Source of the DNA: Pseudomonadota bacterium
Lineage (GTDB): Bacteria; Pseudomonadota; Gammaproteobacteria; Steroidobacterales; Steroidobacteraceae
Assembly (NCBI GenBank): GCA_021826035.1
Contig: JAKBBE010000097.1
Span: 1-10,266 of the forward strand
Direction of reading: 5' to 3'
DNA: 10,266 nucleotides
The position numbers were made by a program, and so were the translations under genes. This document shows, one piece after another, positions 1 to 6,135 of this stretch (within the stretch, counting starts at the first letter, position 1; each line of letters begins with the position of its first letter). The notes below the pieces were generated by a model, which was given only the letters and a program-made list of their open reading frames with translations, ran no database searches and was not told where the DNA came from.

Positions 1-721
1 GTGCCAGTGAGCCCGGCTCCGGCGTCTGGGTCGCCGGCGCGGTGGCGCTGAGGTTCGTCACGAGCACGTTCCCGGCGGGCGCCGACGGATTGTCGGCCGT
101 GATCACCAGGTAATTCTGGGTCAGCCCAGTGAGCGCGATGTTCTGCAGCACACCACCGGTGTTCGACGTGACCGCCGCCAGCCGTGACAGATCGCTCGGG
201 TTGAACCAGTAGTTGCCCACGGTGCCGCTGAGCGCAGTGCTCGGCGAGAACACGTCCACCTGGCCGCCTTCACCGCTCTGGATCGAGCCGATACCGAGTG
301 AGAAGCTGGTGTAGCCGCCCTGGAGCAGGTTGCTGATGTCGAGGACCAGCCACTCGTTCGAGGCGATCTCCAGGGAGCTGCCGTTGCTCGCCGTGTCGCT
401 GCCCGAGGCCACACCGAGGCCCACTTCGGCACTGCCGGCGGCGCCGAAGCGCTGCGAGACATCGCTATTGCCCTGCCACGCGCCCACCTCGTTGAGGGCG
501 AAGGACAGCGCCGTCAGGGTGATGCCGTTCGAGGTGTAGGTCTGGGTGTTGCTGCCGAGAATGCAATTGCCCGTCGTGCAGGTTGCGCCATTCGCGGCGA
601 GCGAATTGAAGTCGTAATTGACGGTCATGCTGCCGGCGAGGGCTGCGCTGGTGGCGAGCAGGCTGGCGGCCAGGCCGCCGGCGAGGAGCGCGGCGTGGCG
701 GACGTGGGATCGAGTACGCAT
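1..721 (-). CDS. PEP-CTERM sorting domain protein, 3' end beyond the window
   Basis: This is a predicted secreted surface protein with 240 codons in the window. It starts at ATG 721-719 and runs off the left edge. The N-terminus is a clear Sec signal peptide (MRTRSHVRH, then an Ala/Leu-rich core ending ALA about residue 29). The mature part is rich in Ser, Thr, Asn and Gly, typical of PEP-CTERM ectodomains, with two Cys near residues 48-53. The last visible residues are TPEPGSLA, with PEP at 234-236; this is the start of the PEP-CTERM signal, whose membrane segment and Arg cluster should lie outside. Such proteins are processed by an exosortase, which is not in this window. No lysine occurs in the 240 visible residues. 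A sigma-54 promoter lies about 100 bases upstream. The ectodomain family is not recognised. The sorting call is strong even though the gene is truncated. Confidence 0.88.
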   Translation of the reverse strand, partial: MRTRSHVRHAALLAGGLAASLLATSAALAGSMTVNYDFNSLAANGATCTTGNCILGSNTQTYTSNGITLTALSFALNEVGAWQGNSDVSQRFGAAGSAEVGLGVASGSDTASNGSSLEIASNEWLVLDISNLLQGGYTSFSLGIGSIQSGEGGQVDVFSPSTALSGTVGNYWFNPSDLSRLAAVTSNTGGVLQNIALTGLTQNYLVITADNPSAPAGNVLVTNLSATAPATQTPEPGSLA

Positions 722-771
722 CGTGATCTGTCTCCGTGTTTTACTTTATCCCCGTCGCCGTCCTGAATCCG

Positions 772-794
772 GTGGGACCGTACGCGGTCCGCAC
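772..794 (-). promoter_or_regulatory. Hairpin in the leader of the leftward PEP-CTERM mRNA
   Basis: GGACCG-TACG-CGGTCC is a perfect 6 bp stem with a 4-base loop. Three further pairs (GTG/CAC) form beyond a one-base bulge. It lies inside the predicted 5' untranslated region, about 50 bases before the start codon and outside the ribosome binding site. It could stabilise the mRNA or have no function. Confidence 0.35.
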
Positions 795-827
795 GCTTCG
801 GGGGCGCCTGGGGGGCGAGGAGACGCT

Positions 828-843
828 AGCAAGAGCTGTGCCG
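828..843 (-). promoter_or_regulatory. Sigma-54 (RpoN) promoter, -24/-12
   Basis: On the minus strand this reads CGGCACAGCTCTTGCT. The RpoN consensus is TGGCAC-N5-TTGCW, so 10 of the 11 defined consensus positions match and only the first T is C. The GG and GC dinucleotides are correctly 12 bases apart. It points at the PEP-CTERM gene starting at 721 and predicts transcription from about 817, giving a leader of about 95 bases. Sigma-54 promoters, with the PrsK/PrsR two-component system, are known upstream of PEP-CTERM genes in exosortase-bearing proteobacteria. Confidence 0.75.
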
Positions 844-1084
844 ATCTAGAATTTCGAATAAAAACAAATAGATGAAGAGTCATGATTTTCGGCTCTGGGA
901 GGCGATGTAAACTTTTTCGACAGTTTTCGCGGTCACCGCGGCCGGTCGGCCGGGGGAGCTCTCGAGGTCTTCTGCCCCCCGGCACAGCCGCCAGCGCGTC
1001 CCCGGTGTCCCGGTTTACACTGTAACCTGGAGCAGCCTGCGTTCGGCCCTGGGGGTTGGGCGGGCAAAGGACGGGAGGAACGAC

Positions 1085-1936
1085 ATGCTTCGCCAGAAAA
1101 GACACCGCCGCGCGCTCTGGGCCGCGGCCTTCGCGGCGGCCCCCATCGGGGCCCACGCCGGACCCGTGGCGCCGAGCGCGACCTGCACGACGCAGGGGGA
1201 GCTCAGCACCCTCCAATGGGGCCAGGGCCCGACCCTGACCGGCAACGGTTCGGTCATCGCGGCGACGGAGAGCGGCGGCTACAACATCAACCAGACCAAG
1301 GGCACGGGCGGTTCTCAGCCGCTGAACGTGCCGTTCGTCTGCGGCTTCGACCTCACCAAGGTCAAGAGCGACACCGGTGCCGTGACGCCCGGCGCGAACG
1401 TCTTCGCCACCGCCACGCTGAACTCGGGCAGTGCGTTCGCGATCGATTTCGGGGCCTTCAGTGGCCGCGGCATCCTGCACACCAAGGAGCGGGTGGATTA
1501 CACCCCGGTCCTCTCGGCCGCATCGTACTCGCTGTCCGGGTATGGTCAGATCGCCACCAAGGGTGTGGTCTCCGGCCGCACGGTGGTGACGGACTTCAAC
1601 CTCTATCTGAACGGCACCAATCCGTATACCGAGCTGCCGCTCGTTCGGGACTACCTCGGCGTGCAGGTGATTTCGGGGGCGAGTGTGATCGGGAGCAACG
1701 ATCGGTTCTTTATCGGGAGCTTCGAGGGTTCCACGACCTCGCAACTGGTGTTCGACCCGTCGTTCTCCGGCACCGCGACGGTCAATCTGCTCACCTCGCC
1801 CGATCCGGCGCTGACGGGGGCGTCCTCCTCGGTGCCCGAGCCCGGCACGCTGGCGCTGCTCGGTGCGGGCTTCATCGGACTGCTCGCGGCGTTGCGCCGG
1901 CGCAAGCGGCCCGAGGATCGCGAGTCGGAGGTTTGA
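1085..1936 (+). CDS. PEP-CTERM sorting domain protein
   Basis: This is a 283-residue predicted exported surface protein. GGGAGG lies 5-6 bases before ATG 1085. Residues 1-25 form a signal peptide (RQKRHRR charged region, Ala-rich core, likely cut AHA/GP). The C-terminus is a complete PEP-CTERM signal: VPEPGT (PEP at 251-253), a hydrophobic segment at about 254-270 and the basic cluster RRRKR at 271-275, followed by a short acidic tail. Members of this class are cut and released or anchored by an exosortase. The ectodomain has two Cys (34 and 86), which could form a disulfide, and no recognised family. After the signal peptide and before the PEP motif there are only five lysines, and four are in Thr-Lys pairs (72, 92, 134, 159). 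The stop codon overlaps the start of the following methyltransferase, so the two are very likely co-transcribed and translationally coupled. Confidence 0.93.
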   Translation: MLRQKRHRRALWAAAFAAAPIGAHAGPVAPSATCTTQGELSTLQWGQGPTLTGNGSVIAATESGGYNINQTKGTGGSQPLNVPFVCGFDLTKVKSDTGAVTPGANVFATATLNSGSAFAIDFGAFSGRGILHTKERVDYTPVLSAASYSLSGYGQIATKGVVSGRTVVTDFNLYLNGTNPYTELPLVRDYLGVQVISGASVIGSNDRFFIGSFEGSTTSQLVFDPSFSGTATVNLLTSPDPALTGASSSVPEPGTLALLGAGFIGLLAALRRRKRPEDRESEV

Positions 1937-3435
1937 GCAGCCGGAGTCCGTACGACGAGCTGCACTACCCGGGGAAGTTCTACCCCCAAGGCGCTCCGAG
2001 TCGCATCGCCACGGCGGCCACCCTGTTCGGGGTGCGAGCGCCGCCGCTCGCCACCAGCCGTATCCTCGAGCTCGGGTGCGGGGAGGGCGGACACCTCGTG
2101 CCGATCGCGGCGGCCTATCCTCAGTCGAGCTGCCTCGGCATCGACTCCTCCGCGAGCGCGATCGAGCGAGCGCGCGACTATGCCGAGCGCGGCGGCGTGA
2201 GCGCTTGCGAATTCCGGGCCGAAGACGTGCGGTCGTTCCCGGAGGATGCCGGGCAGTTCGATTACATCCTCGTCCACGGCGTGTACTCCTGGGTTCCGGA
2301 GGCGGCGCAGCAGGCGATTCTCTCAATCTGTGCCCGGCACCTGAAGCCCGAGGGTCTTGCCTACCTCAGTTACAACGCCTACCCCGGCGGGCACGTGCGC
2401 CAGATCCTGCGCGACCTGAGCGTGTTTCACACCAAGGACATCGCCGACCCGCACGAGAAGGTGCGCGAGGCGCGCCAGGTGTGCGAGTTCATCATCGGGG
2501 CGATGCCGCCGAACACGCTCGAGCGGCAGCTGTTCGGGCGCCTGCTCGGCGCCTACAACGATTCCGATGCGCTGATCCGCTACGATCTGCTCGCCGAGGA
2601 AAACGAGCCGGTCTACTTCCTCGACTTCATGGACGGGGCGCGTGCGCTCGGGCTGCAATTCGTCGCCGAGTCGGGGTTTGCGGCCCGGGAACGGCCACGC
2701 CTGCCCGAGCCGGTGCAGCGCTGGCTCGAGGCGATCCCGGATCGCCTGGTGCGCGAGCAGTATCTGGATTTCATCGGCTGCAGCGGGTTTCGACAGAGCA
2801 TCCTGTGTCGCTCGAACCGTTCGGTCGAGGCGCGTCCCTCGGCCGCGACGCTCGCGCAGGTGCACCTGCGCAGCTCCCTCGGGGCTGTGCCGGAGGCGGT
2901 CCTGACGGACGAGAGTGCCGTGACGTTTCGCGACGTCTTCGGGCGCGAGCTCACCTGCAGCGAGCCGGTCCCGAAGGTCCTCTACGCCGAGCTCGGTGCG
3001 GTGTTTCCGGAGGCGCTGGCGTATCCGCAGCTGCGCGCCCGGATCGAGGCGCGGCTCGCCGCCGCCGCGCCCATCGATGCGCTCACCGAGGGCAAACTCG
3101 TGAGCCTGCTGCTGCAGTCCGAAGACACCGGGGCGCTGGAGATGTACGCCGAGCCGCCGAGCTTCGTGCTCGCGGCGGGCGCGCAACCGCAGGCGAGCGC
3201 CGTGGCACGTCTGCAGGCCGAGCGCGGCGAGGCGCTCACGGTGCGCGGGGCCTCGGGCCTGCTGGCCGCGGATGCGACGCTGCGCGCGCTGGTCGGCCTG
3301 CTCGACGGGGATCGGGATGCGGCGCGCTTGGAGCGAGACTGGCTGCGCGCGATCGGGGTGAGCGAGGCGCCGCACCCGGGGGCGCTCGAGCGCGCGCTGC
3401 GCCTGTTGGCCGGGCAGGGGCTGCTCGTCGCCTGA
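1933..3435 (+). CDS. Class I SAM methyltransferase with regulatory domain (PKMT-like)
   Basis: The protein is 500 residues from the TTG start at 1933. That start overlaps the preceding stop as TTGA. It leaves the family-typical N-terminus (SPYDELHYPGKFYPQ, then an ATLFG helix) intact, and no other in-frame ATG or GTG lies nearby. GGAGG at 1927-1931 sits unusually close to it, so re-initiation after the upstream gene is likely. Motif I is LELGCGEGG at 45-53 and the acidic residue after strand 2 is GID at 69-71. HGVYSWVP and YNAYPGG follow. The middle region matches the methyltransferase regulatory domain (Pfam MethyTransf_Reg). The C-terminal ~100 residues look like the terminal helical/winged domain of the group. 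Rickettsial PKMT enzymes of similar architecture methylate lysines of the surface protein OmpB. The substrate here is unknown; the coupled PEP-CTERM protein is a candidate. Confidence 0.88.
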   Translation: MSSRSPYDELHYPGKFYPQGAPSRIATAATLFGVRAPPLATSRILELGCGEGGHLVPIAAAYPQSSCLGIDSSASAIERARDYAERGGVSACEFRAEDVRSFPEDAGQFDYILVHGVYSWVPEAAQQAILSICARHLKPEGLAYLSYNAYPGGHVRQILRDLSVFHTKDIADPHEKVREARQVCEFIIGAMPPNTLERQLFGRLLGAYNDSDALIRYDLLAEENEPVYFLDFMDGARALGLQFVAESGFAARERPRLPEPVQRWLEAIPDRLVREQYLDFIGCSGFRQSILCRSNRSVEARPSAATLAQVHLRSSLGAVPEAVLTDESAVTFRDVFGRELTCSEPVPKVLYAELGAVFPEALAYPQLRARIEARLAAAAPIDALTEGKLVSLLLQSEDTGALEMYAEPPSFVLAAGAQPQASAVARLQAERGEALTVRGASGLLAADATLRALVGLLDGDRDAARLERDWLRAIGVSEAPHPGALERALRLLAGQGLLVA

Positions 3436-3489
3436 GCGATGCGCGGCGAACGGGTCTGACGATCGGTCGCGGTCCTACGAGTCGCAAGG

Positions 3490-3516
3490 GAACGGGCTCA
3501 GCGCGAACGCCCGTTC
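3490..3516 (+). terminator. Inverted repeat after the PEP-CTERM/methyltransferase operon
   Basis: GAACGGGC at 3490-3497 and GCCCGTTC at 3509-3516 form a perfect 8 bp stem with an 11-base loop, about 55 bases past the methyltransferase stop. No T tract follows, so it is at best a weak or factor-dependent terminator. The rest of the 3436-3659 gap holds a second palindrome, CGCCGTC-G-GACGGCG (3556-3570), and no gene that I can support. Confidence 0.35.
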
Positions 3517-3659
3517 GAGGTCAGGCCGGAGCGGGGAACGGCGGATCGCCGGGGACGCCGTCGGACGGCGCCCTGGCGTCAGCTGGCGGGGCAATCTTCA
3601 TCGAACCGTTCAGGCCGCTGATGCACCAGACCTCGAGTCCGCCACACGGGCGAAACGCA

Positions 3660-4079
3660 ATGACACAGGTCCGTTTTCGGGTCGATTTTGCCGCCGGGTG
3701 CTCGATCGGTCCGGGCAAGGTGGAGCTGTTGGAAGGCATCGAGCGTACCGGCTCGCTGCGCCAGGCCGCGCGCGGCCTTAAGATGAGCTACCGGCGGGCC
3801 TGGCTGCTGCTCGATCAGCTCAATCATTCCTTCGCGACGCCGGTCACGACCGCCACCGTGGGCGGCTCGGGCGGCGGGGGAGCGGCGCTGACGCCGTTGG
3901 GTACAGCACTCATCCGCGCCTACCGCGCGTTCGATCGCGAAGTGCAGGCGCTCGCGAGCCAAGCGCTCGCTCCGATCGCCTCGTGCGCCAAGGCCCCATC
4001 GCCGTCTCAGGCCCGGCGCCGGCCGAATCGGCAGCGCCGGCGGCTGTCGCGCGCCCGCGCTGCGGATCGCGCCGAGTGA
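3660..4079 (+). CDS. ModE N-terminal-type winged-helix regulator with a repeat-derived tail
   Basis: The protein is 139 residues. Residues 1-100 match the DNA-binding domain of ModE and its relatives: IGPGKVELLEGIERTGSLRQ at 16-35, then AARGLKMSYRRAWLLLDQLN at 36-55, the helix-turn-helix and wing. A TPLG segment follows at 78-81. The molybdate-binding TOBE (MopI) domains of full ModE are absent, so it cannot be assumed to sense molybdate; short ModE-type proteins are common. From about residue 105 the DNA belongs to a repeat that recurs at 5808-6135. The last 35 residues (10 Arg) are therefore probably acquired. ATG 3660 gives the family-typical start but lacks a clear ribosome binding site. 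An in-frame ATG at 3621 is possible. The target is unknown, and the neighbours give no clear link to molybdenum. Confidence 0.8.
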   Translation: MTQVRFRVDFAAGCSIGPGKVELLEGIERTGSLRQAARGLKMSYRRAWLLLDQLNHSFATPVTTATVGGSGGGGAALTPLGTALIRAYRAFDREVQALASQALAPIASCAKAPSPSQARRRPNRQRRRLSRARAADRAE

Positions 4080-4327
4080 TTCGGGTCGCGCCCCGGACAC
4101 CGGCCCGAATCCCCCTCACTCGGTTGAACCCGGCGAGGATCCAATGCACGGATGCGTTCGCAGGGTTCTGCTATCTTTCGTGATATACGAATGAATATGA
4201 CCGATCCTCGGGATGTCGAGGGTGCCGGCGCGCCCGGAGGATCCCGGGAGACGCCCCGGCTCCGTTTTCGCGTAGAGGGAGTGGGCGGAAACGGTGTGCG
4301 GTGGCCCTGACACGTCCGAGGACCGTC
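3972..4327. repeat. Long direct repeat, copy 1
   Basis: This ~356-base segment recurs in the same orientation at 5808-6135. It starts inside the 3' end of the ModE-like gene at CCGATCGCCTCGTGCGCC and ends at GAGGACCGTC. The copies are diverged, with several short gaps (one about 19 bases, present here and missing in copy 2). The core at 4146-4198 differs from copy 2 at a single base. No transposase is in or near it, and no target-site duplication is visible at the edges. It could be a non-autonomous mobile repeat or a recombination site. I do not recognise the family. Short peptides can be read through both copies, but they look like by-products. Confidence 0.85.
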
Positions 4328-4361
4328 AACGGGGAGTCTTCATCTCGCAGTGGCTCCTCGG

Positions 4362-4370
4362 TGGTATAGT
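4362..4370 (+). promoter_or_regulatory. Extended -10 promoter of the toxin-antitoxin pair
   Basis: TGGTATAGT matches an extended -10 (TGnTATAAT with one mismatch). No good -35 lies at the usual distance, which fits an extended -10 promoter. Transcription would start at about 4376-4378, on the GTG start of the next gene. GTGG (4361-4364) and CCAC (4373-4376) flank the -10 as a short inverted repeat that could serve autoregulation. Confidence 0.5.
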
Positions 4371-4376
4371 TGCCAC

Positions 4377-4673
4377 GTGACTGCGAAGATGACATCTCAT
4401 CTGGAAATGATCGCGGGGCACTTGAACGCGCCGTACGGGCGTGTACTGTCTACGGCCGATCTGGCTCTCGCATTGCGCTCGGGGTCAGTGGCGGGTATCG
4501 GGTCCGATCTCAGTCGAGCGCTCCTGATGTCGCTGTTTGTCGAGTGCCCGCCGCAGTCCATCTTATTAGCCGCCCTGCAGGTCGGTGGCACGTGGCTCAC
4601 GGTCCGCTCCCTGTACCAGGAAACCGTGGCGAACGGCATGCAGCGCGCGAAGGCATGGGAAAGTGCCGCGTGA
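4377..4673 (+). CDS. Small protein upstream of AbiEii-type toxin, candidate antitoxin
   Basis: The protein is 98 residues and I do not recognise its family. The reading is supported by its 4-base overlap (GTGA) with the nucleotidyltransferase gene and by a promoter directly in front. GTG 4377 coincides with the predicted transcription start, so the mRNA may be leaderless; ATG 4389 is the alternative. A further ATG at 4350 lies upstream of the promoter and is unlikely. The sequence has a helical look: HLNAPYGRVLSTADLALAL near residues 15-33, then SRALLMSLF and LAALQVGGTWLTVRSLYQET. It is about half the length of a typical AbiEi antitoxin and lacks an obvious AbiEi winged-helix signature. By position it should neutralise, regulate or work with the downstream enzyme. 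That role is inferred from context only. Confidence 0.62.
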   Translation: MTAKMTSHLEMIAGHLNAPYGRVLSTADLALALRSGSVAGIGSDLSRALLMSLFVECPPQSILLAALQVGGTWLTVRSLYQETVANGMQRAKAWESAA

Positions 4674-5410
4674 TAACCCAACAGGAAATCCGTCAATTCA
4701 AGGAACACGGCTCGTGGCGCGAGCTCGTAGCGCTGGCAGCCGAGATTGCCGCGGATGCCGAGAAACATGCGGGCGGAGCGTCCATGAACCCGCTGATGGG
4801 TGGGGGAACGCGACTCATGCTGGCCCTTGATCATCGGATCAGCGATGACGTTGACTTATTCATCCATGATGCTCAGTGGATCGGATTCCTGACGCCGCGG
4901 CTCAATGAGGCTCTCGAGGATCGTTTGAGCGGCTACGAGGAAGACGCCACGTGGGTGAAACTCAAACACCCGTACGGGGAAATCGACTTCATCGTCAGTG
5001 GTTCATTGCTGAATCGGAAGTCCGAGTGTGACCCCACGCTGCCGTTTGCGCTCGAACCTGTCGAAGAGGTCATCGCGAAGAAACTCTTCTACCGGGGCTG
5101 GACACTGACCGCGCGCGACCTCTTCGACTGGAAGACGGTGAGCGAGCACCCGCAGTATCGACACGTTCAGGACGTGCTCGCCACGGTGTTAGGGGCCGAT
5201 CGACTCGCATTGCTGTCCGCATCCGTCGAGAAATTGAGCGCTCTGCCTCAAGCCGCAACGCAATGGCAGGCGATTCGCGCAGCCGACCTTCCCGCCCTTC
5301 CCGAGGCCATTAGGTGGGCCCGGGTTGAACTCCAGTCTCTTGCCGAGCGGGCCGAACGGAGGATCGAGGCGGCCGAGGATCGCGATCTCTGCGAGCACAC
5401 CGGGCGGTAA
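4670..5410 (+). CDS. AbiEii/AbiGii-type nucleotidyltransferase toxin
   Basis: The protein is 246 residues from GTG 4670, which overlaps the stop of the gene before it. It has the DNA polymerase beta-like nucleotidyltransferase signature of the AbiEii/AbiGii (MenT-like) family: GGGTR at 44-48, then RISDDVDLF at 56-64 with D60 and D62 as the likely metal ligands. A third acidic strand, GEIDF, is at 103-107 (D106). The conserved KK at 137-138 and ARDLFDWK at 148-155 follow, then a helical C-terminal half. Characterised relatives act in phage defence or growth arrest; MenT enzymes add nucleotides to tRNA 3' ends. All key residues look intact. The pair sits between two copies of a long repeat, which suggests an acquired module. 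The family call is firm, but the tRNA target is only a family-level expectation. Confidence 0.88.
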   Translation: MITQQEIRQFKEHGSWRELVALAAEIAADAEKHAGGASMNPLMGGGTRLMLALDHRISDDVDLFIHDAQWIGFLTPRLNEALEDRLSGYEEDATWVKLKHPYGEIDFIVSGSLLNRKSECDPTLPFALEPVEEVIAKKLFYRGWTLTARDLFDWKTVSEHPQYRHVQDVLATVLGADRLALLSASVEKLSALPQAATQWQAIRAADLPALPEAIRWARVELQSLAERAERRIEAAEDRDLCEHTGR

Positions 5411-5448
5411 GTCCCGTGTCCCGCCCCTCGGAGAGCCGCCGATCCTGA

Positions 5449-5658
5449 GTCGGTGCCAGCGACTGCGCCGAGCGCGGTATCGATCAGGGCGCCGTGCGCC
5501 TATCGGCCGAGGACGTGCTCCTCCCCACCAGGCTCAATGTCCTCCCCATCGATCAGCCCTGTATCATGCGCACCCGCATCGGTGATGCCCTGCTCGAGGA
5601 CCCGGAGATCGAGGTGAGCGGCGAGGCTCAGGGCGCATGCACAGGTATCCGACCGTAA
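5449..5658 (+). pseudogene. Possible remnant of an unknown coding gene
   Basis: An open frame from the stop at 5446 to TAA 5656-5658 has strongly GC-biased third positions and protein-like composition. It includes ERGIDQGAVRLSAEDVLLP, RLNVLPIDQPCIMRTRIGD and LLEDPEIEV. GTG 5494 is the only plausible start and lacks a clear ribosome binding site. At 54-69 residues it may be the trailing part of a degraded gene. I do not recognise the family. The rest of the 5411-5807 gap holds nothing else that I can support. Confidence 0.3.
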
Positions 5659-5807
5659 ATCTGCGTGAGTCGGATGATGCCGGTTCCGGCGGGACGCCGC
5701 GTCACACATTGACGTAGGAGTGGGGCAATGGCGAGGAACCGCCTTGCACCTTCCGCGCCGGGACGACATCTGAGCCTGGTGGGCCGAACATTGGGCGTCC
5801 CAGCCTA

Positions 5808-6135
5808 CCGATTGCCTCGTGCGCCGAGCCCCCATCGCCGTTTCCGACCCGGCGCCGGCGGCTGTCGCGCACCCGCGCTGCGGACCGCGCCCGACGTGCC
5901 CCGGAGACCGGCCCGAATCCCGGTCACGCGGTTGAGCCCGGCGAGGATCCACTGCACGGATGCGTTCGCAGGGTTCTGCTATCCTTCGTGATATACGAAT
6001 GAATATCACGAATCCTCGGGATGTTGAGGGTACCGGCGCTTCGCCGCAGGATCCCGGGAGACGCCCCGGCTCCATTGCCGCGTAGACGGAGTGGGCGGAA
6101 ACGGTGTGCGATGCCCCTCACGCCAGAGGACCGTC
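5808..6135. repeat. Long direct repeat, copy 2
   Basis: This is the second copy of the 3972-4327 repeat, in the same orientation and about 328 bases long. It runs from CCGATTGCCTCGTGCGCC to GAGGACCGTC. The 53-base core at 5954-6006 is almost unchanged from copy 1. An ORF at 5728-5991, with AGGAG before its ATG, reads into the repeat, but I regard it as spurious. The two copies enclose about 1.5 kb holding the toxin-antitoxin pair and a gene remnant. Confidence 0.85.
5985..6012. repeat. Perfect inverted repeat in the repeat core
   Basis: TTCGTGATAT (5985-5994) and ATATCACGAA (6003-6012) are perfect 10-base arms around an 8-base spacer, ACGAATGA. A smaller nested dyad, TTCGT-GATAT-ACGAA, shares the left arm. 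In copy 1 the left arm (4177-4186) is intact while the right arm (4195-4204) has three changes. It may be a protein-binding site, a recombination site or an RNA hairpin. Confidence 0.65.

Larger units (their letters stand above)
722..1084. promoter_or_regulatory. Divergent control region between two PEP-CTERM genes
   Basis: This 363-base gap has no gene. It holds a sigma-54 promoter for the leftward gene (828-843), a hairpin in that gene's leader (772-794) and an AT-rich stretch (about 846-890), which is striking in so GC-rich a sequence. The AT-rich stretch lies just upstream of the -24 element, where a bending protein or activator could bind. A near-palindrome, CGCGGT-C-ACCGCG, lies at 928-940. 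I found no convincing promoter for the rightward gene: TTTACA at 1012-1017 has no good -10 partner, and no TGGCAC-N5-TTGC match is in the right orientation. A good ribosome binding site, GGGAGG, lies at about 1074-1079, just before ATG 1085. Confidence 0.6.

Noticed and set aside
975..1050. Sigma-54-like sites before the rightward PEP-CTERM gene (CGGCACAGCCGCCAGC; CTGGAGCAGCCTGCG)
   Set aside because: The GG-to-GC spacing is off by one or two bases and the TTGC element is missing.
746..2326. A 526-codon open frame on the minus strand
   Set aside because: It runs opposite the well-supported PEP-CTERM and methyltransferase genes, and its Arg/Pro-rich product has no recognisable domains.
1863..3659. 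A long plus-strand open frame leading into the ModE-like gene
   Set aside because: It is another frame of the methyltransferase. The ModE similarity begins only at 3660, so the upstream part is not its coding region.
5728..5991. An 87-codon ORF with AGGAG before its ATG, ending inside repeat copy 2
   Set aside because: Most of it lies in repeat DNA and is Arg/Pro/Ala-rich. A related reading in copy 1 (ending at 4183) shares only the last ~25 residues. Conservation of the DNA core explains that better than a shared protein.
3972..6135. A composite transposon
   Set aside because: Neither repeat copy encodes a transposase, and no terminal inverted repeats or target duplications could be seen.
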